DNA of 64,000 bases from Palsa-506 sp963786975. Its GTDB lineage: Bacteria; Actinomycetota; Actinomycetes; Streptosporangiales; Streptosporangiaceae. A program made the translations under genes and the position numbers. Positions 26,741 through 34,822 of this stretch are shown piece by piece (the first letter of the stretch is position 1; each line of letters starts with the position of its first letter). The stretch lies in the NCBI GenBank assembly GCA_963786975.1, contig CAWBBE010000004.1, positions 558,001-622,000 of the forward strand. Direction: 5' to 3'. The notes under the pieces are model-generated. The model was not told where the DNA came from. It worked only from the letters and a program-made list of their open reading frames with translations, and did not search any database.

Positions 26741-27799
26741 TTAGGCATGGGCGGTCAGTGCGTTCGCTATCTCTTGTGTGGTCTGTTCCCAGCCGCGCAG
26801 GGTCGACCGCCGCTGTCGTGCGGCGGCCCGTAGCCGGTGTCGGTAGCGCTCGTCACCCAGCCAGTCTCCGAGCGCGGCGGCGAGGGCAGCCGGATCGCCG
26901 GGAGGGACCAGTTGGCCGGGGCGGGTGCCATCGGCGGCGGAGCCGAGCGCTTCGGGCAGCCCACCGACGGCGGCAGCTATGACGGGCAGGCCGTGCGCGA
27001 GCGCCTCGGTGACGGTCATGCCGTAGGTCTCCGCGCGGGATGGCGCGACGAGCAGGTCGGCGGTGGTATACGCGTGGCTGAGCGCCGCGCCGGTCAGGAC
27101 GCCGCTGAGCCGGACGCGGTGGCCGTACCCGAGGCGCGTGACACGGGCCCGCAATTGTTCGACGAAGTCCGGGTCGCGGTCGAGCGGTCCGACCAGCACG
27201 CAATGCCAGTCCCGCTCGGCGAGGTCGGCGAGCGCCTCGACAAGGAGGTCCTGCCCCTTGTGGCGGCCGAGGACTCCGACGCAGATCAGGTGGCCGCGGA
27301 AGGGCCGCGCCGGGGCAGCGACCCGATCGACGCCGGGCCGGGCGATGTGCACCCGGCCGGCCGGGATCGCGTATCGGGACAGCACCTGCCGGCGGGTCCA
27401 TTCGCTGGTAACGACCACGCCCGTGGCCGCACGGAGCACGACCCGTTCGGAGCGCTGGGCGCTGGCATCGTGGTGTGCGTCGAGGACGGTGGCCAGTGGC
27501 ATGTGCAGCAGCACTGTCATTCGTATCCGGCCAGTGTGTGGCACTAGCTGCGCGGCGGCCGGCGAGGCGATGAGCCCGTCGATCAGGACGGTCTCACCGT
27601 CCGGGATGGCGGAAACGATGCGGGCCAGGTCGCCGCGGGCGCCCGAGCCGGGCACCGGGCACGCCCCGGCGACGGTCGTGACCAGCACATCCCATCCGGC
27701 CCCGGCCAGACCGGCGCAGACGCGCCGGTCATAGACATTGCCGCCGGTAGGCCGGCCGGGATCGTCGAACCCCTCGGGAACTATTACATGCACCCGCAC
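26741..27799 (-). CDS. GT4-family glycosyltransferase
   Basis: A 352-residue GT-B glycosyltransferase. Seen: IVPEGFDDPGRPTGGNVYDRRV at the N-terminal glycine-rich loop, ATGVVVTSEWTRRQVL, a GRHKGQDLLVEALADL acceptor/donor segment, and the GT4 motif E-x7-E in SRAETYGMTVTEALAHGLPVIA. It would move a sugar from a nucleotide donor to an unknown acceptor. GTG at 27799 is chosen because the fold starts there and GGAGG lies 11 bases upstream; the upstream extension looks non-coding. It borders a methyltransferase/phospholipid-like cluster. Confidence 0.85.
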   Translation of the reverse strand: MRVHVIVPEGFDDPGRPTGGNVYDRRVCAGLAGAGWDVLVTTVAGACPVPGSGARGDLARIVSAIPDGETVLIDGLIASPAAAQLVPHTGRIRMTVLLHMPLATVLDAHHDASAQRSERVVLRAATGVVVTSEWTRRQVLSRYAIPAGRVHIARPGVDRVAAPARPFRGHLICVGVLGRHKGQDLLVEALADLAERDWHCVLVGPLDRDPDFVEQLRARVTRLGYGHRVRLSGVLTGAALSHAYTTADLLVAPSRAETYGMTVTEALAHGLPVIAAAVGGLPEALGSAADGTRPGQLVPPGDPAALAAALGDWLGDERYRHRLRAAARQRRSTLRGWEQTTQEIANALTAHA

Positions 27800-27962
27800 G
27801 ATATTCCGGCCTCCAGAGCGCCTGGGCATCGAGCCAGCCTCCGCCCTGCGGCCGAGCTGAACCACACCCGCCGCCGATTCGTCATACCTGACACAGGATG
27901 CTACGTAGCAGCGGTGGACGCTGTTCGACCCGAAACGATCGGCGTCCGCCCGACACGAGCGC

Positions 27963-27988
27963 GGCCCGGCAAGTAGCTCTGCCGGGCC
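27963..27988. repeat. Perfect inverted repeat in the divergent spacer
   Basis: GGCCCGGCA at 27963-27971 with its complement at 27980-27988 and an 8-base loop, between the glycosyltransferase and methyltransferase genes that are read away from each other. Could be an operator or an RNA hairpin in the methyltransferase leader. Confidence 0.4.
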
Positions 27989-28033
27989 GGGTGGCACCGG
28001 CTCCGCCGGGCCTGACACCGTGCGGGATCTGAT

Positions 28034-28795
28034 GTGAGACAGGATCAACCAGCACCATCCTTGACGGCGCTAGAGCAAGCCCGGGCGACCGCCTACCCGG
28101 CGGGCGAGTATGCAGGCCAGCAGAGCTTCATGCGGGCGAGCGAGGTCCGGACGCTGGCTCACCAGGCCCGGATCGGCCCCGGCGTCTCAGTGCTCGACCT
28201 GTGCTGCGGGGTGGCCGGACCCGGCCGGATGATCACGGCGGAGTCGGGATGCCACTACCTGGGTGTCGATCACTCCGCCAGCGCACTGGCCACCGCCCAA
28301 GAACTGGCCGGGAAGCTCCCCTGCCGCTTCGAGCGGGCTCACCTCCCGCCTCTGCCCAGGGGCCGCTTCGAAGTGGTACTGCTGCTGGAGACGATGCTGG
28401 CCTTCCCCGACAAGGAGGCCTTGGTCGGTGCGGTGGCGCGGGTGCTGGAGCCGGGCGGGCGTTTCGCTTTCACGGTCGAGGAAGGCCGACCGCTCAGCCA
28501 GCCGGAGCGGGCGCGGATGCCCGGCGCCGATACAGTCTGGCTCATCGAGTTGGCCGAATTGACGGGCGTGCTGAGCGAGGCGGGGTTGACCGTGATCTGG
28601 CGGCAGGTGTACAGCGACTCCCATCACGCGATAGCGACGGAGCTGCTTCGCTGTTATCGAGCTGATTCACCCCGGATCGCCGATCAGGTCGGGACGCAGG
28701 CCACCGCCGAGCTGATCACCGCCCATCAACTGTGGAGTGACTGGCTCGGCAGCGGGCGGGTGCGCAAGTTCGCGATGGTAGCCGAGAAGCAATGA
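28034..28795 (+). CDS. Class I SAM-dependent methyltransferase
   Basis: A 253-residue Rossmann methyltransferase: motif I VLDLCCGVAGPG, motif II LGVDHSASAL, motif IV region FEVVLLLETMLAFPDKE, and post-motif VLEPGGRFAFTVEEG. The N-terminal ATAYPAGEYAGQQSFMRASEV helix may cap the substrate. Substrate unknown; it is paired with a second methyltransferase 21 bases downstream. GTG start at 28034. Confidence 0.85.
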   Translation: MRQDQPAPSLTALEQARATAYPAGEYAGQQSFMRASEVRTLAHQARIGPGVSVLDLCCGVAGPGRMITAESGCHYLGVDHSASALATAQELAGKLPCRFERAHLPPLPRGRFEVVLLLETMLAFPDKEALVGAVARVLEPGGRFAFTVEEGRPLSQPERARMPGADTVWLIELAELTGVLSEAGLTVIWRQVYSDSHHAIATELLRCYRADSPRIADQVGTQATAELITAHQLWSDWLGSGRVRKFAMVAEKQ

Positions 28796-28816
28796 CTTGC
28801 TTTCGATGAAGCCTCG

Positions 28817-29707
28817 ATGACCCTCGACTATGCCCGCTACCTGGCCGCGAAGACGACCGTGGATGACCGGGCGCTTAACCGGTACGTGCTGGCCGAGCTG
28901 TGCCGCCTGATGCCTGCGGGTGCGCCGCAAGTGCTGGAGGTCGGCGCCGGCCTGGGGACGATGGCGGCCCGCCTGATGGACTGGGGCGTGGTCGGCGCCG
29001 GCGAGTACATCCTGCTGGATGCGGATCGGCAGCTGCTGGATTGTGCTCGCTGGTGGCTGTGCGATTGGGCGGCCGCGCGGGGCCTGCGCAGCGACCTGCT
29101 GCCGGATGGGCTGCGGGTGGGTGATCTCCGGGTGCGCCTGGTGCACGCCGAGCTCGGCAGTTACCTGGAGGCCGCTCATGGGGCGCCGGCCGGTGTGCTG
29201 ATCGCCAACGCGGTCCTGGACCTGGTGGATGTACCGGCCGTCCTGCCCGGATTGTTGCGGTTGCTGGTCCCCGGCGGCGCCTACTGGCTCACCATCAACT
29301 ACGACGGCGAGAGCATCTTCGCTCCCGGCCACCCCCACGACGACCAGATCCTGCAGGCCTACCACCGCGACATGGATGAGCGCTTTCGCTACGGCCGGCC
29401 GGCCGGGGAAAGCCGAACGGGCCGCCGCCTGTTTCCCTACCTGCGGGCCGCGGGGGCGCCCGCGCTGGCGGCGGGGTCGTCGGACTGGGTGGTAAGCGCC
29501 GGCCCGGATGGGAACTACCCCGGCGATGAGGCTTACTTCCTGCGCAGCATCCTTAACACGATCCAGAACGCGTTGCGGAATCGCCAGGACCGGGTAGAAC
29601 CGGCGGACCTGGCCGACTGGCTGGCCGAGCGCGGCCGGCAACTGGCCGCGGGCGAGCTGGTCTATATCGCCCACCAGCTTGACTTCGCGGGCCGCTCGCC
29701 CGGCTAG
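28817..29707 (+). CDS. SAM-dependent methyltransferase-like protein
   Basis: A 296-residue protein with motif I VLEVGAGLGTMAARL, an acidic ILLDADRQLL at the ribose-binding strand, VLIANAVLDLVD at motif IV, and LLVPGGAYWLTINYDGE. The long C-terminal part (Y..D....YGRP....GRRLFPYLRAAGAP) is unusual and family-specific. I recall similar proteins next to PTPS-like and CDP-alcohol transferase genes in actinomycetes. Ends tail to tail with the next minus-strand gene. Confidence 0.75.
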   Translation: MTLDYARYLAAKTTVDDRALNRYVLAELCRLMPAGAPQVLEVGAGLGTMAARLMDWGVVGAGEYILLDADRQLLDCARWWLCDWAAARGLRSDLLPDGLRVGDLRVRLVHAELGSYLEAAHGAPAGVLIANAVLDLVDVPAVLPGLLRLLVPGGAYWLTINYDGESIFAPGHPHDDQILQAYHRDMDERFRYGRPAGESRTGRRLFPYLRAAGAPALAAGSSDWVVSAGPDGNYPGDEAYFLRSILNTIQNALRNRQDRVEPADLADWLAERGRQLAAGELVYIAHQLDFAGRSPG

Positions 29708-30762
29708 CGCCCCGCCAGCGCCCGGCAACGACGGCCGGCCCTGTTCGCCGCAGCTGCCCCAGGCCGGGCCGGATCGGGTCGTCTCGACCCGCCCGGTTGT
29801 CCCTGGTCGCGACGGCGGCGAACGGCGTCTCTCAGCAGCAGGCCCGCACCCGGGGCAACCGCGGCCAGCATGAGCACCGCGTAGAGAGTGGCCACCGTGA
29901 CCCCGGTGGCCGCGCCGAGCCCGGCTGCGCCGAAGGCCCAGGCGGCGGCTCCTTCCCGCAGCCCCCACCCGCCGATACTCAGCGGGATCACCATTGCGGT
30001 CTGGACCACCATCAGCAGCGCGACCAGTTCGCCCAGGGGTGCGGTGCTGCCGGCGACCCGGGCCGCGATGACGAACGTGGCCGTGTGCCCGGCGACGACC
30101 AGCACCGAGGCCAGCGCGAGCCGGGGCCACACGCCCGGGGCCAGCACGCCGTGACGAAGGTCAGCGGAAACGGCCCGGGCGGCACGTGTCAGCGGCGACC
30201 GGCCGCGGCGAGCAGCGCCACGCACGACCAGCGCAGCACACCCGGCTATGCCCGCGGCACCCGCCAGAACATACGGCAGCGCGGGCCGAACCGGCGAGGG
30301 CAGGGTCAGCAACACGATGGCCGTCACCACGGCCTGGATGACCTGACCGCACAGCCGTTCCCACGCCACCGCACGCAGCCCCCCCGATACGTCTCCAGCG
30401 CGCCGGCCGTGCGTAACCGCCCGGTGCACGTCGCCGAGCACCCCGCCGACGAGCACGGAGTTGAGGAACAGGGAACGGTAGTAGGCGCAGACTGCGCCTG
30501 GCAGGCCGATGCCAACGCCGAGTGCCCGGGCGACGACCCGCCACCGCCAGGCCGAGCACACCGTGGTCAGGACAGTGAGCGTGACGGCGGCCAGGACCGC
30601 CTGCCAGGTGACCGCACGCAGCCCGTCCTTGAACGGTGCCGCGCCCACCTGCCGCCCGAGAAGCCCCAGCACTGTGACGCCGGCGGCCAGGCGCAGCAAC
30701 GACGGGCCGGAGCGGCGGGCGGCCGGACCGATCCCGGCCGGACCCGAGTGCAGGAACGCCAC
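29704..30762 (-). CDS. LPG-synthase-type flippase-like membrane protein
   Basis: A 352-residue protein with about eight membrane helices of the lysylphosphatidylglycerol synthase TM (AglD-type, UPF0104) family. Family marks: WRWRVVARALG after helix 2, YYRSLFLNSVLVGGVLGDVHRA (the conserved N..LP.G.GGD.. position), and IPLSIGGWGLREGAAAW near the C-terminus. The soluble aminoacyl-transferase domain of MprF is absent, so it may be a lipid flippase or channel. It shares its last four bases with the end of the convergent methyltransferase. Confidence 0.85.
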   Translation of the reverse strand: MAFLHSGPAGIGPAARRSGPSLLRLAAGVTVLGLLGRQVGAAPFKDGLRAVTWQAVLAAVTLTVLTTVCSAWRWRVVARALGVGIGLPGAVCAYYRSLFLNSVLVGGVLGDVHRAVTHGRRAGDVSGGLRAVAWERLCGQVIQAVVTAIVLLTLPSPVRPALPYVLAGAAGIAGCAALVVRGAARRGRSPLTRAARAVSADLRHGVLAPGVWPRLALASVLVVAGHTATFVIAARVAGSTAPLGELVALLMVVQTAMVIPLSIGGWGLREGAAAWAFGAAGLGAATGVTVATLYAVLMLAAVAPGAGLLLRDAVRRRRDQGQPGGSRRPDPARPGAAAANRAGRRCRALAGR

Positions 30763-30912
30763 ACCGGGTTATACGGGGCGGCTGGACACATAGTTCAGCC
30801 GTTCGGCTGCGGTAGCATCGCGGGCCGGCGGCCGGCCGCGGTGAACCAGCGTGACCGCGGACCCGTTGTCCCCATCGGGAACGGCGGCAGATGGCTACGG
30901 AGACGAGGCGCG

Positions 30913-33339
30913 GTGCGGACCATTCAGCCTGCGGACGAAAGCGCGCCGCCTGCGATTCCGCTCGCGGACAAAGGTGCGCTGGCTACGATCCGGCTCGCGA
31001 CGATCCTGGGGATGCTCGCCACAGCCGCCCTGCTCGGCGTCGTGTCCGCCACCGCCGGTCTCGCCGTAGCAGGCTGGATCGCCGGGCTGGCCACCGGTTC
31101 GGCGGCGGCCGCGCTGCTTGCCGCCGCCCGCACGCGCAGCGACCAGCCGTCCGTGCACCCGGCAGATTGGGTCACCCTGACCCGGGCGGTACTGATCGCC
31201 GGGGTCGCGGCCCTGGTTGCGGACTCGTTTAGCCGGCCGGTGCCGGTAACAGCGCTGGTCACCCTGTCCATCGTCGCGCTGGTCCTGGACGCGGCGGACG
31301 GGCAGGTGGCGCGCCAGACCGGCACCGCCACCCCGCTGGGCGGCCGCCTCGACGGCGAGGTCGACGCCTTCCTCATCCTGCTGCTCAGCATCGCCGTGTC
31401 CCGGGACTACGGCGGGTGGGTGCTGGCCATCGGCGCCGCCCGCTACGCGCTGCTGCTGGCAGGCTGGCTGATCCCGTGGCTGGCCGCCCCGCTGCCGCCC
31501 CGGTTCTGGCGCAAGGTCGTGGCCGCGGTCCAGGGCATCGTGCTCACCGTTGCCGCATCCGGAGTGCCGAGCCGCCTGGCCGGGATGATCGCAGTCGCTG
31601 CCGCGCTGCTGCTGCTGGCCGAGTCGTTCGGCCGCGACGTGATCTGGCTGTACCGCGCTGGTGCCGGCCCGCGCACCCGACGGGCAGTGCGGATCGCCAT
31701 CGCCGCGCTTGCGCTCCTGATCGTGTGGCTCGACCTGCTGGCACCCGACCGTACCTGGCAGTTCAGCCTCGCCGCTTTTGTCCGCATCCCGATGGAATTG
31801 CTGGTCCTGGTGGCCGCCGCGCTGGTGCTGCCGCCCCGGCCGCGACGGATCGTGGCCACTACCGCCGGAATCCTCGCCGGCCTGCTCACTATCGACAAGA
31901 TCCTCAACATAGTGTTCTACGAGGAGCTCGACCGGCCGTTCAACCCGGTGAGCGACTGGGTCAGCATCAGGCCGGCTGAGGGCGTAGTACGCGACGCTAT
32001 CGGCACCACGTTCACAAACATCGCGCTCGCCGCGGTCGGGATCGTTCTCATCCTGCTCATCGTCACAATCACCGCATCAACGATTCACCTCACCGCTGTG
32101 GCCGCCCGTCACCGCCGCGGCGCCGTTCGCGGCCTTGCTGCTCTCGCAGCCATCTGCGGGCTGTCCGCGGGCTTCTCACTGCAGCTCATCCCGGAGTTCG
32201 CGGTCGCCTCGGCCAGCGCCACCGGGCTGGCCGTCGCGCAGGTGCGCGCCACCCAGGCGGCGCTCAGCGACCCGCGTCGTTTCGAGCGGGCCATCCACCG
32301 CCCCGACCCCGAGGCCACCGTCCCCGCTTCGGGCCTGCTGACCGGGTTGCGCGGCAAGGACGTCATCATCGCCGTCGTCGAAAGCTACGGGCAGGTCGCC
32401 GTGCGGGGTACGAGCTTCTCGCCGGGAGTGGACGCCGTGCTGCGCCAGCGCACCGGCTTGCTGGCCCGCGCCGGCTGGTCCACGCAGAGCGCCTGGCTCA
32501 CCTCCCCGACCTTCGGCGGGATCAGCTGGCTCGCCCACTCCACCCTGCAGTCAGGGCTGTGGGTCGACAGCACCCAGCGGTATGCCCAGCTCGTCGCCAG
32601 CAGCCGGTTCACCCTCAGCGACGCTTTCCACAAGGCCGGGTGGCACACCGTCGCCGACGACCCCACGGACGGCCCGACCTGGCTGCCCGGCACGCAGTTT
32701 TATCACTACGACCAGCTCTACAACCGGCTCAACGTCGGCTACCGCGGCCCAACCTTCAGCTACTCCCCGATGCCCGACCAGTACACCCTGGCCGTGTTCC
32801 AGCGGAACGAGCTCACCCCTGGCCACCAGCCCGTGATGGCCGAGATCGACCTGACCTCCTCGCACGTACCCTGGGCCCCGTTGCCAGCCATGGTGCCCTG
32901 GAACAAGGTCGGCAACGGCTCGATATTCGACCGTCAGCCCGCGGAGAGCGAATCCGCGGCCACGGTCTGGCGCAACTCCGGCACCGTGCGCCAGTTCTAC
33001 GGCCAGTCGATCCAATACTCGCTGACTGCCCTCACTTCCTGGGTCACACAGCTGAACGACCCGAACCTCGTGCTCATCATGTACGGCGACCACCAGCCCC
33101 ACACCGCCGTCAGCGGCCCCGCGGCCAACCACGAGGTGCCGATCTCCATCGTCGCCCGCGACCCTTCGGTGTTCAGGCAGATTGCCTCCTGGCACTGGCA
33201 GGACGGGCTGCTGCCCGGCCCCTCCGCTCCGCTCGAGCCAATGGACGCCTTCCGCAACCAGTTCCTCGGCGCCTTCAGCAGGGTCTCGTCCCAGGCGGCG
33301 CCGGCCCATGGACCCGCAGCAACCGAACCGCCGGGATGA
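30913..33339 (+). CDS. Fused CDP-alcohol phosphotransferase / LtaS-like sulfatase-superfamily protein
   Basis: An 808-residue two-enzyme fusion. Near residues 126-148 is the full CDP-alcohol phosphotransferase signature (DAADGQVAR, eight residues, GGRLDGEVD). Further membrane helices follow to about 430. From about 480 a large extracellular alkaline-phosphatase/sulfatase-type domain begins, with VVESYGQ (metal-binding Glu), SPTFGGISW (likely nucleophile Thr) and YGDHQPH (metal-binding Asp-His) as in LtaS lipoteichoic-acid synthases. The first half would join an alcohol to a CDP-lipid; the second could move or remove a phospho-headgroup outside. GTG start at 30913 with GAGG upstream; a GTG at 30841 is also in frame. 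The frame continues upstream but is antisense to the flippase gene. Confidence 0.8.
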   Translation: MRTIQPADESAPPAIPLADKGALATIRLATILGMLATAALLGVVSATAGLAVAGWIAGLATGSAAAALLAAARTRSDQPSVHPADWVTLTRAVLIAGVAALVADSFSRPVPVTALVTLSIVALVLDAADGQVARQTGTATPLGGRLDGEVDAFLILLLSIAVSRDYGGWVLAIGAARYALLLAGWLIPWLAAPLPPRFWRKVVAAVQGIVLTVAASGVPSRLAGMIAVAAALLLLAESFGRDVIWLYRAGAGPRTRRAVRIAIAALALLIVWLDLLAPDRTWQFSLAAFVRIPMELLVLVAAALVLPPRPRRIVATTAGILAGLLTIDKILNIVFYEELDRPFNPVSDWVSIRPAEGVVRDAIGTTFTNIALAAVGIVLILLIVTITASTIHLTAVAARHRRGAVRGLAALAAICGLSAGFSLQLIPEFAVASASATGLAVAQVRATQAALSDPRRFERAIHRPDPEATVPASGLLTGLRGKDVIIAVVESYGQVAVRGTSFSPGVDAVLRQRTGLLARAGWSTQSAWLTSPTFGGISWLAHSTLQSGLWVDSTQRYAQLVASSRFTLSDAFHKAGWHTVADDPTDGPTWLPGTQFYHYDQLYNRLNVGYRGPTFSYSPMPDQYTLAVFQRNELTPGHQPVMAEIDLTSSHVPWAPLPAMVPWNKVGNGSIFDRQPAESESAATVWRNSGTVRQFYGQSIQYSLTALTSWVTQLNDPNLVLIMYGDHQPHTAVSGPAANHEVPISIVARDPSVFRQIASWHWQDGLLPGPSAPLEPMDAFRNQFLGAFSRVSSQAAPAHGPAATEPPG

Positions 33340-33366
33340 GCGGGGCCGCCGGGCGGTGACATCTTC

Positions 33367-33402
33367 TCCCGCGGCGCCGGCGCACCTTCCCGCGGCGCCG
33401 GC
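33367..33402. repeat. 15-base direct repeat, 21-base period
   Basis: TCCCGCGGCGCCGGC occurs at 33367-33381 and again at 33388-33402, in the 260-base gap between two convergent genes. The gap shows no gene I trust. The 21-base period equals seven codons, so this may be part of a lost coding sequence. Confidence 0.4.
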
Positions 33403-33599
33403 CGCCGGCTTCGACGGCAACTCGCAGTACGCTGGCCATCGAAGAACTACGAGATATCGAATGACGGCCGACCCGTGCGCGCCTGACCGGGCTCGCCGCG
33501 ATCCCGTCGCCGCTGGCCGGACTGGACGAGTCCGTCTTCGCCGCACCGCCCGAGGTGCCCCCGGCGCCAGTCCCTGACACTCTGCCCGGGCCCGGTGAG

Positions 33600-34241
33600 T
33601 CAGGGAAGGTGGCTGGTGTCGTTGACGCGATGGACAGAGGCAAATCCGCGGCCGTGCCACTGGATCTCGTTAATGCAGGCGGAGCCGAGATACAGCCGGT
33701 AAAGGGTGCCAAGCGGGACGCCGAGGGCCCGGCACAGCAGGATCTTTATCGGGGTGATGTGGCTTACCACCAGGACAGTCTGGCCGCCGTGGTCCCGCAG
33801 CAGCCGGTCACAGGCCCGGCTTACCCGGTGTGCGGTGTCGGCGAAGCTCTCCCCGCCCGGCGGTGCCTGTTCGGGGTCGTGCCGCCAGGCTGCCGCGGCT
33901 GCGGGCCATCGCTGCTGGATTTCTGCCAGGGTAAAGCCATCCCAGTCACCGAAGTCGGTTTCACGGAGATCATCATCGATGACTGCGGTCAAGCCCAGTT
34001 CGCGGGCCGCGATGGCGGCGGTGGCGCCAGCGCGCTGCAATGGCGAGCTGACCACAGCATCGATCGGGGCACCAGTGGCTAGGCGGCAGGCGGCGGCCTG
34101 GGCCTGCCGGGTTCCGATGGCGCTAAGCGGGAGGTCGCGCAGCCCGCTGAAGCGGTGTTCGGGTGACAATCGGGTATCGCCGTGCCGCAGCAGGACGGTC
34201 GTGGTGGGATCTGCTGTGGGGTTATCCCAGCCCAGTGTCAT
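33600..34241 (-). CDS. Histidine phosphatase family protein
   Basis: A 213-residue phosphoglycerate-mutase-like phosphatase. Catalytic LLRHGDT at residues about 17-23 supplies the phosphorylated His; the second His is in VVSHITPIK; R-x-x-T is in SPLQRAGATA; the acid is in LRETDFGDWDGFT. CobC-like and other members act on small phosphate esters. Its first 20 bases overlap the end of the small gene upstream, so it is the last gene of a four-gene coupled operon. Its substrate would be a product of the same pathway. Confidence 0.88.
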   Translation of the reverse strand: MTLGWDNPTADPTTTVLLRHGDTRLSPEHRFSGLRDLPLSAIGTRQAQAAACRLATGAPIDAVVSSPLQRAGATAAIAARELGLTAVIDDDLRETDFGDWDGFTLAEIQQRWPAAAAAWRHDPEQAPPGGESFADTAHRVSRACDRLLRDHGGQTVLVVSHITPIKILLCRALGVPLGTLYRLYLGSACINEIQWHGRGFASVHRVNDTSHLP

Positions 34242-34470
34242 ATGGCTGTCCCGCGAGGATGACGAAACGTTGGGTCGACTGTTCCCATGACAGCAAGACG
34301 AAGATGTCAGCAGAACGGTTCAGCCGCCCAACCTTGGCCTCGTCACAGTACCCATGCCGCACGGCCTGGCCGGGCTGGTCACCGATGTGGTACCAGTACC
34401 CGCCATCAGGATGACCGGGGCGCCCGGGGTACTCGCGCCGAGCGTCAGCATCGTGCGTGGTATCCGCCAA
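34222..34470 (-). CDS. Small hypothetical protein in the PTPS operon
   Basis: An 82-residue frame between the PTPS-like and phosphatase genes: a GGYWYHIGDQPGQ segment, then GYCDEAKVGRLNRSADIFVLLSWEQSTQRFVILAGQPY. Codon third bases are GC-rich like the neighbours, and its end overlaps the phosphatase start by 20 bases, which supports real coupled translation. The start is uncertain; a TTG at 34470 overlaps the end of the PTPS-like gene. I do not recognise a family. Confidence 0.55.
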   Translation of the reverse strand: MADTTHDADARREYPGRPGHPDGGYWYHIGDQPGQAVRHGYCDEAKVGRLNRSADIFVLLSWEQSTQRFVILAGQPYDTGLG

Positions 34471-34822
34471 ACGCGACGGGAGTTTCCCACACCCGCACTG
34501 CCAGTGCCTCGCCGCCCGCAGCGGCGACGGCAGGCGAGAGGCTGTCATGCACCCAGCGGGCAAACACCTCGACTGTGACCGCCGCGGCCCCGGCTGGGCG
34601 TATCTCCTCCAAGTTGCGGCCCTCGACCCGGCTGGTCAGCTCGGTCAGTGCCGCTTCCAGCACATCCAGATCACAGACCATGCCCCGGTCGTTGAGCTGC
34701 TCGCGGTCCACCACGATCTCTATCCGGTAGTCATGATCATGCAGTTGCCCCTCTGGCCCGGGCAGTCCCGGCATGACATGGAATGCACGGACGCCTCGGC
34801 TCAACCCGACCTCACAGGTCAC
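34445..34822 (-). CDS. 6-pyruvoyltetrahydropterin synthase (PTPS)-like protein
   Basis: A 125-residue PTPS/QueD-fold protein. Zinc ligands H15, H28 and H30 (LHDHDYRIEIVV matching the family HGHNY), the GMVCDLDVL strand, VEVFARWV helix and E113 in VWETP are all visible. The usual catalytic cysteine before the HGH motif is not seen, so it may act on a different substrate than dihydroneopterin triphosphate. GTG at 34822 is preferred over the ATG at 34855 because ACAGGAG sits eight bases upstream; it then overlaps the dehydrogenase gene by 11 bases. Confidence 0.78.
   Translation of the reverse strand: MTCEVGLSRGVRAFHVMPGLPGPEGQLHDHDYRIEIVVDREQLNDRGMVCDLDVLEAALTELTSRVEGRNLEEIRPAGAAAVTVEVFARWVHDSLSPAVAAAGGEALAVRVWETPVAFGGYHARC

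Noticed and set aside
29797..30912. N-terminal extension of the CDP-alcohol phosphotransferase frame
   Set aside because: It overlaps the flippase-like gene on the other strand and reads as low-complexity Arg/Gly/Pro; the real start is near 30841-30913.
33340..33599. Short frames in the gap with the 21-base repeat
   Set aside because: No start with an RBS gives a frame of more than about 40 codons with a protein-like pattern.
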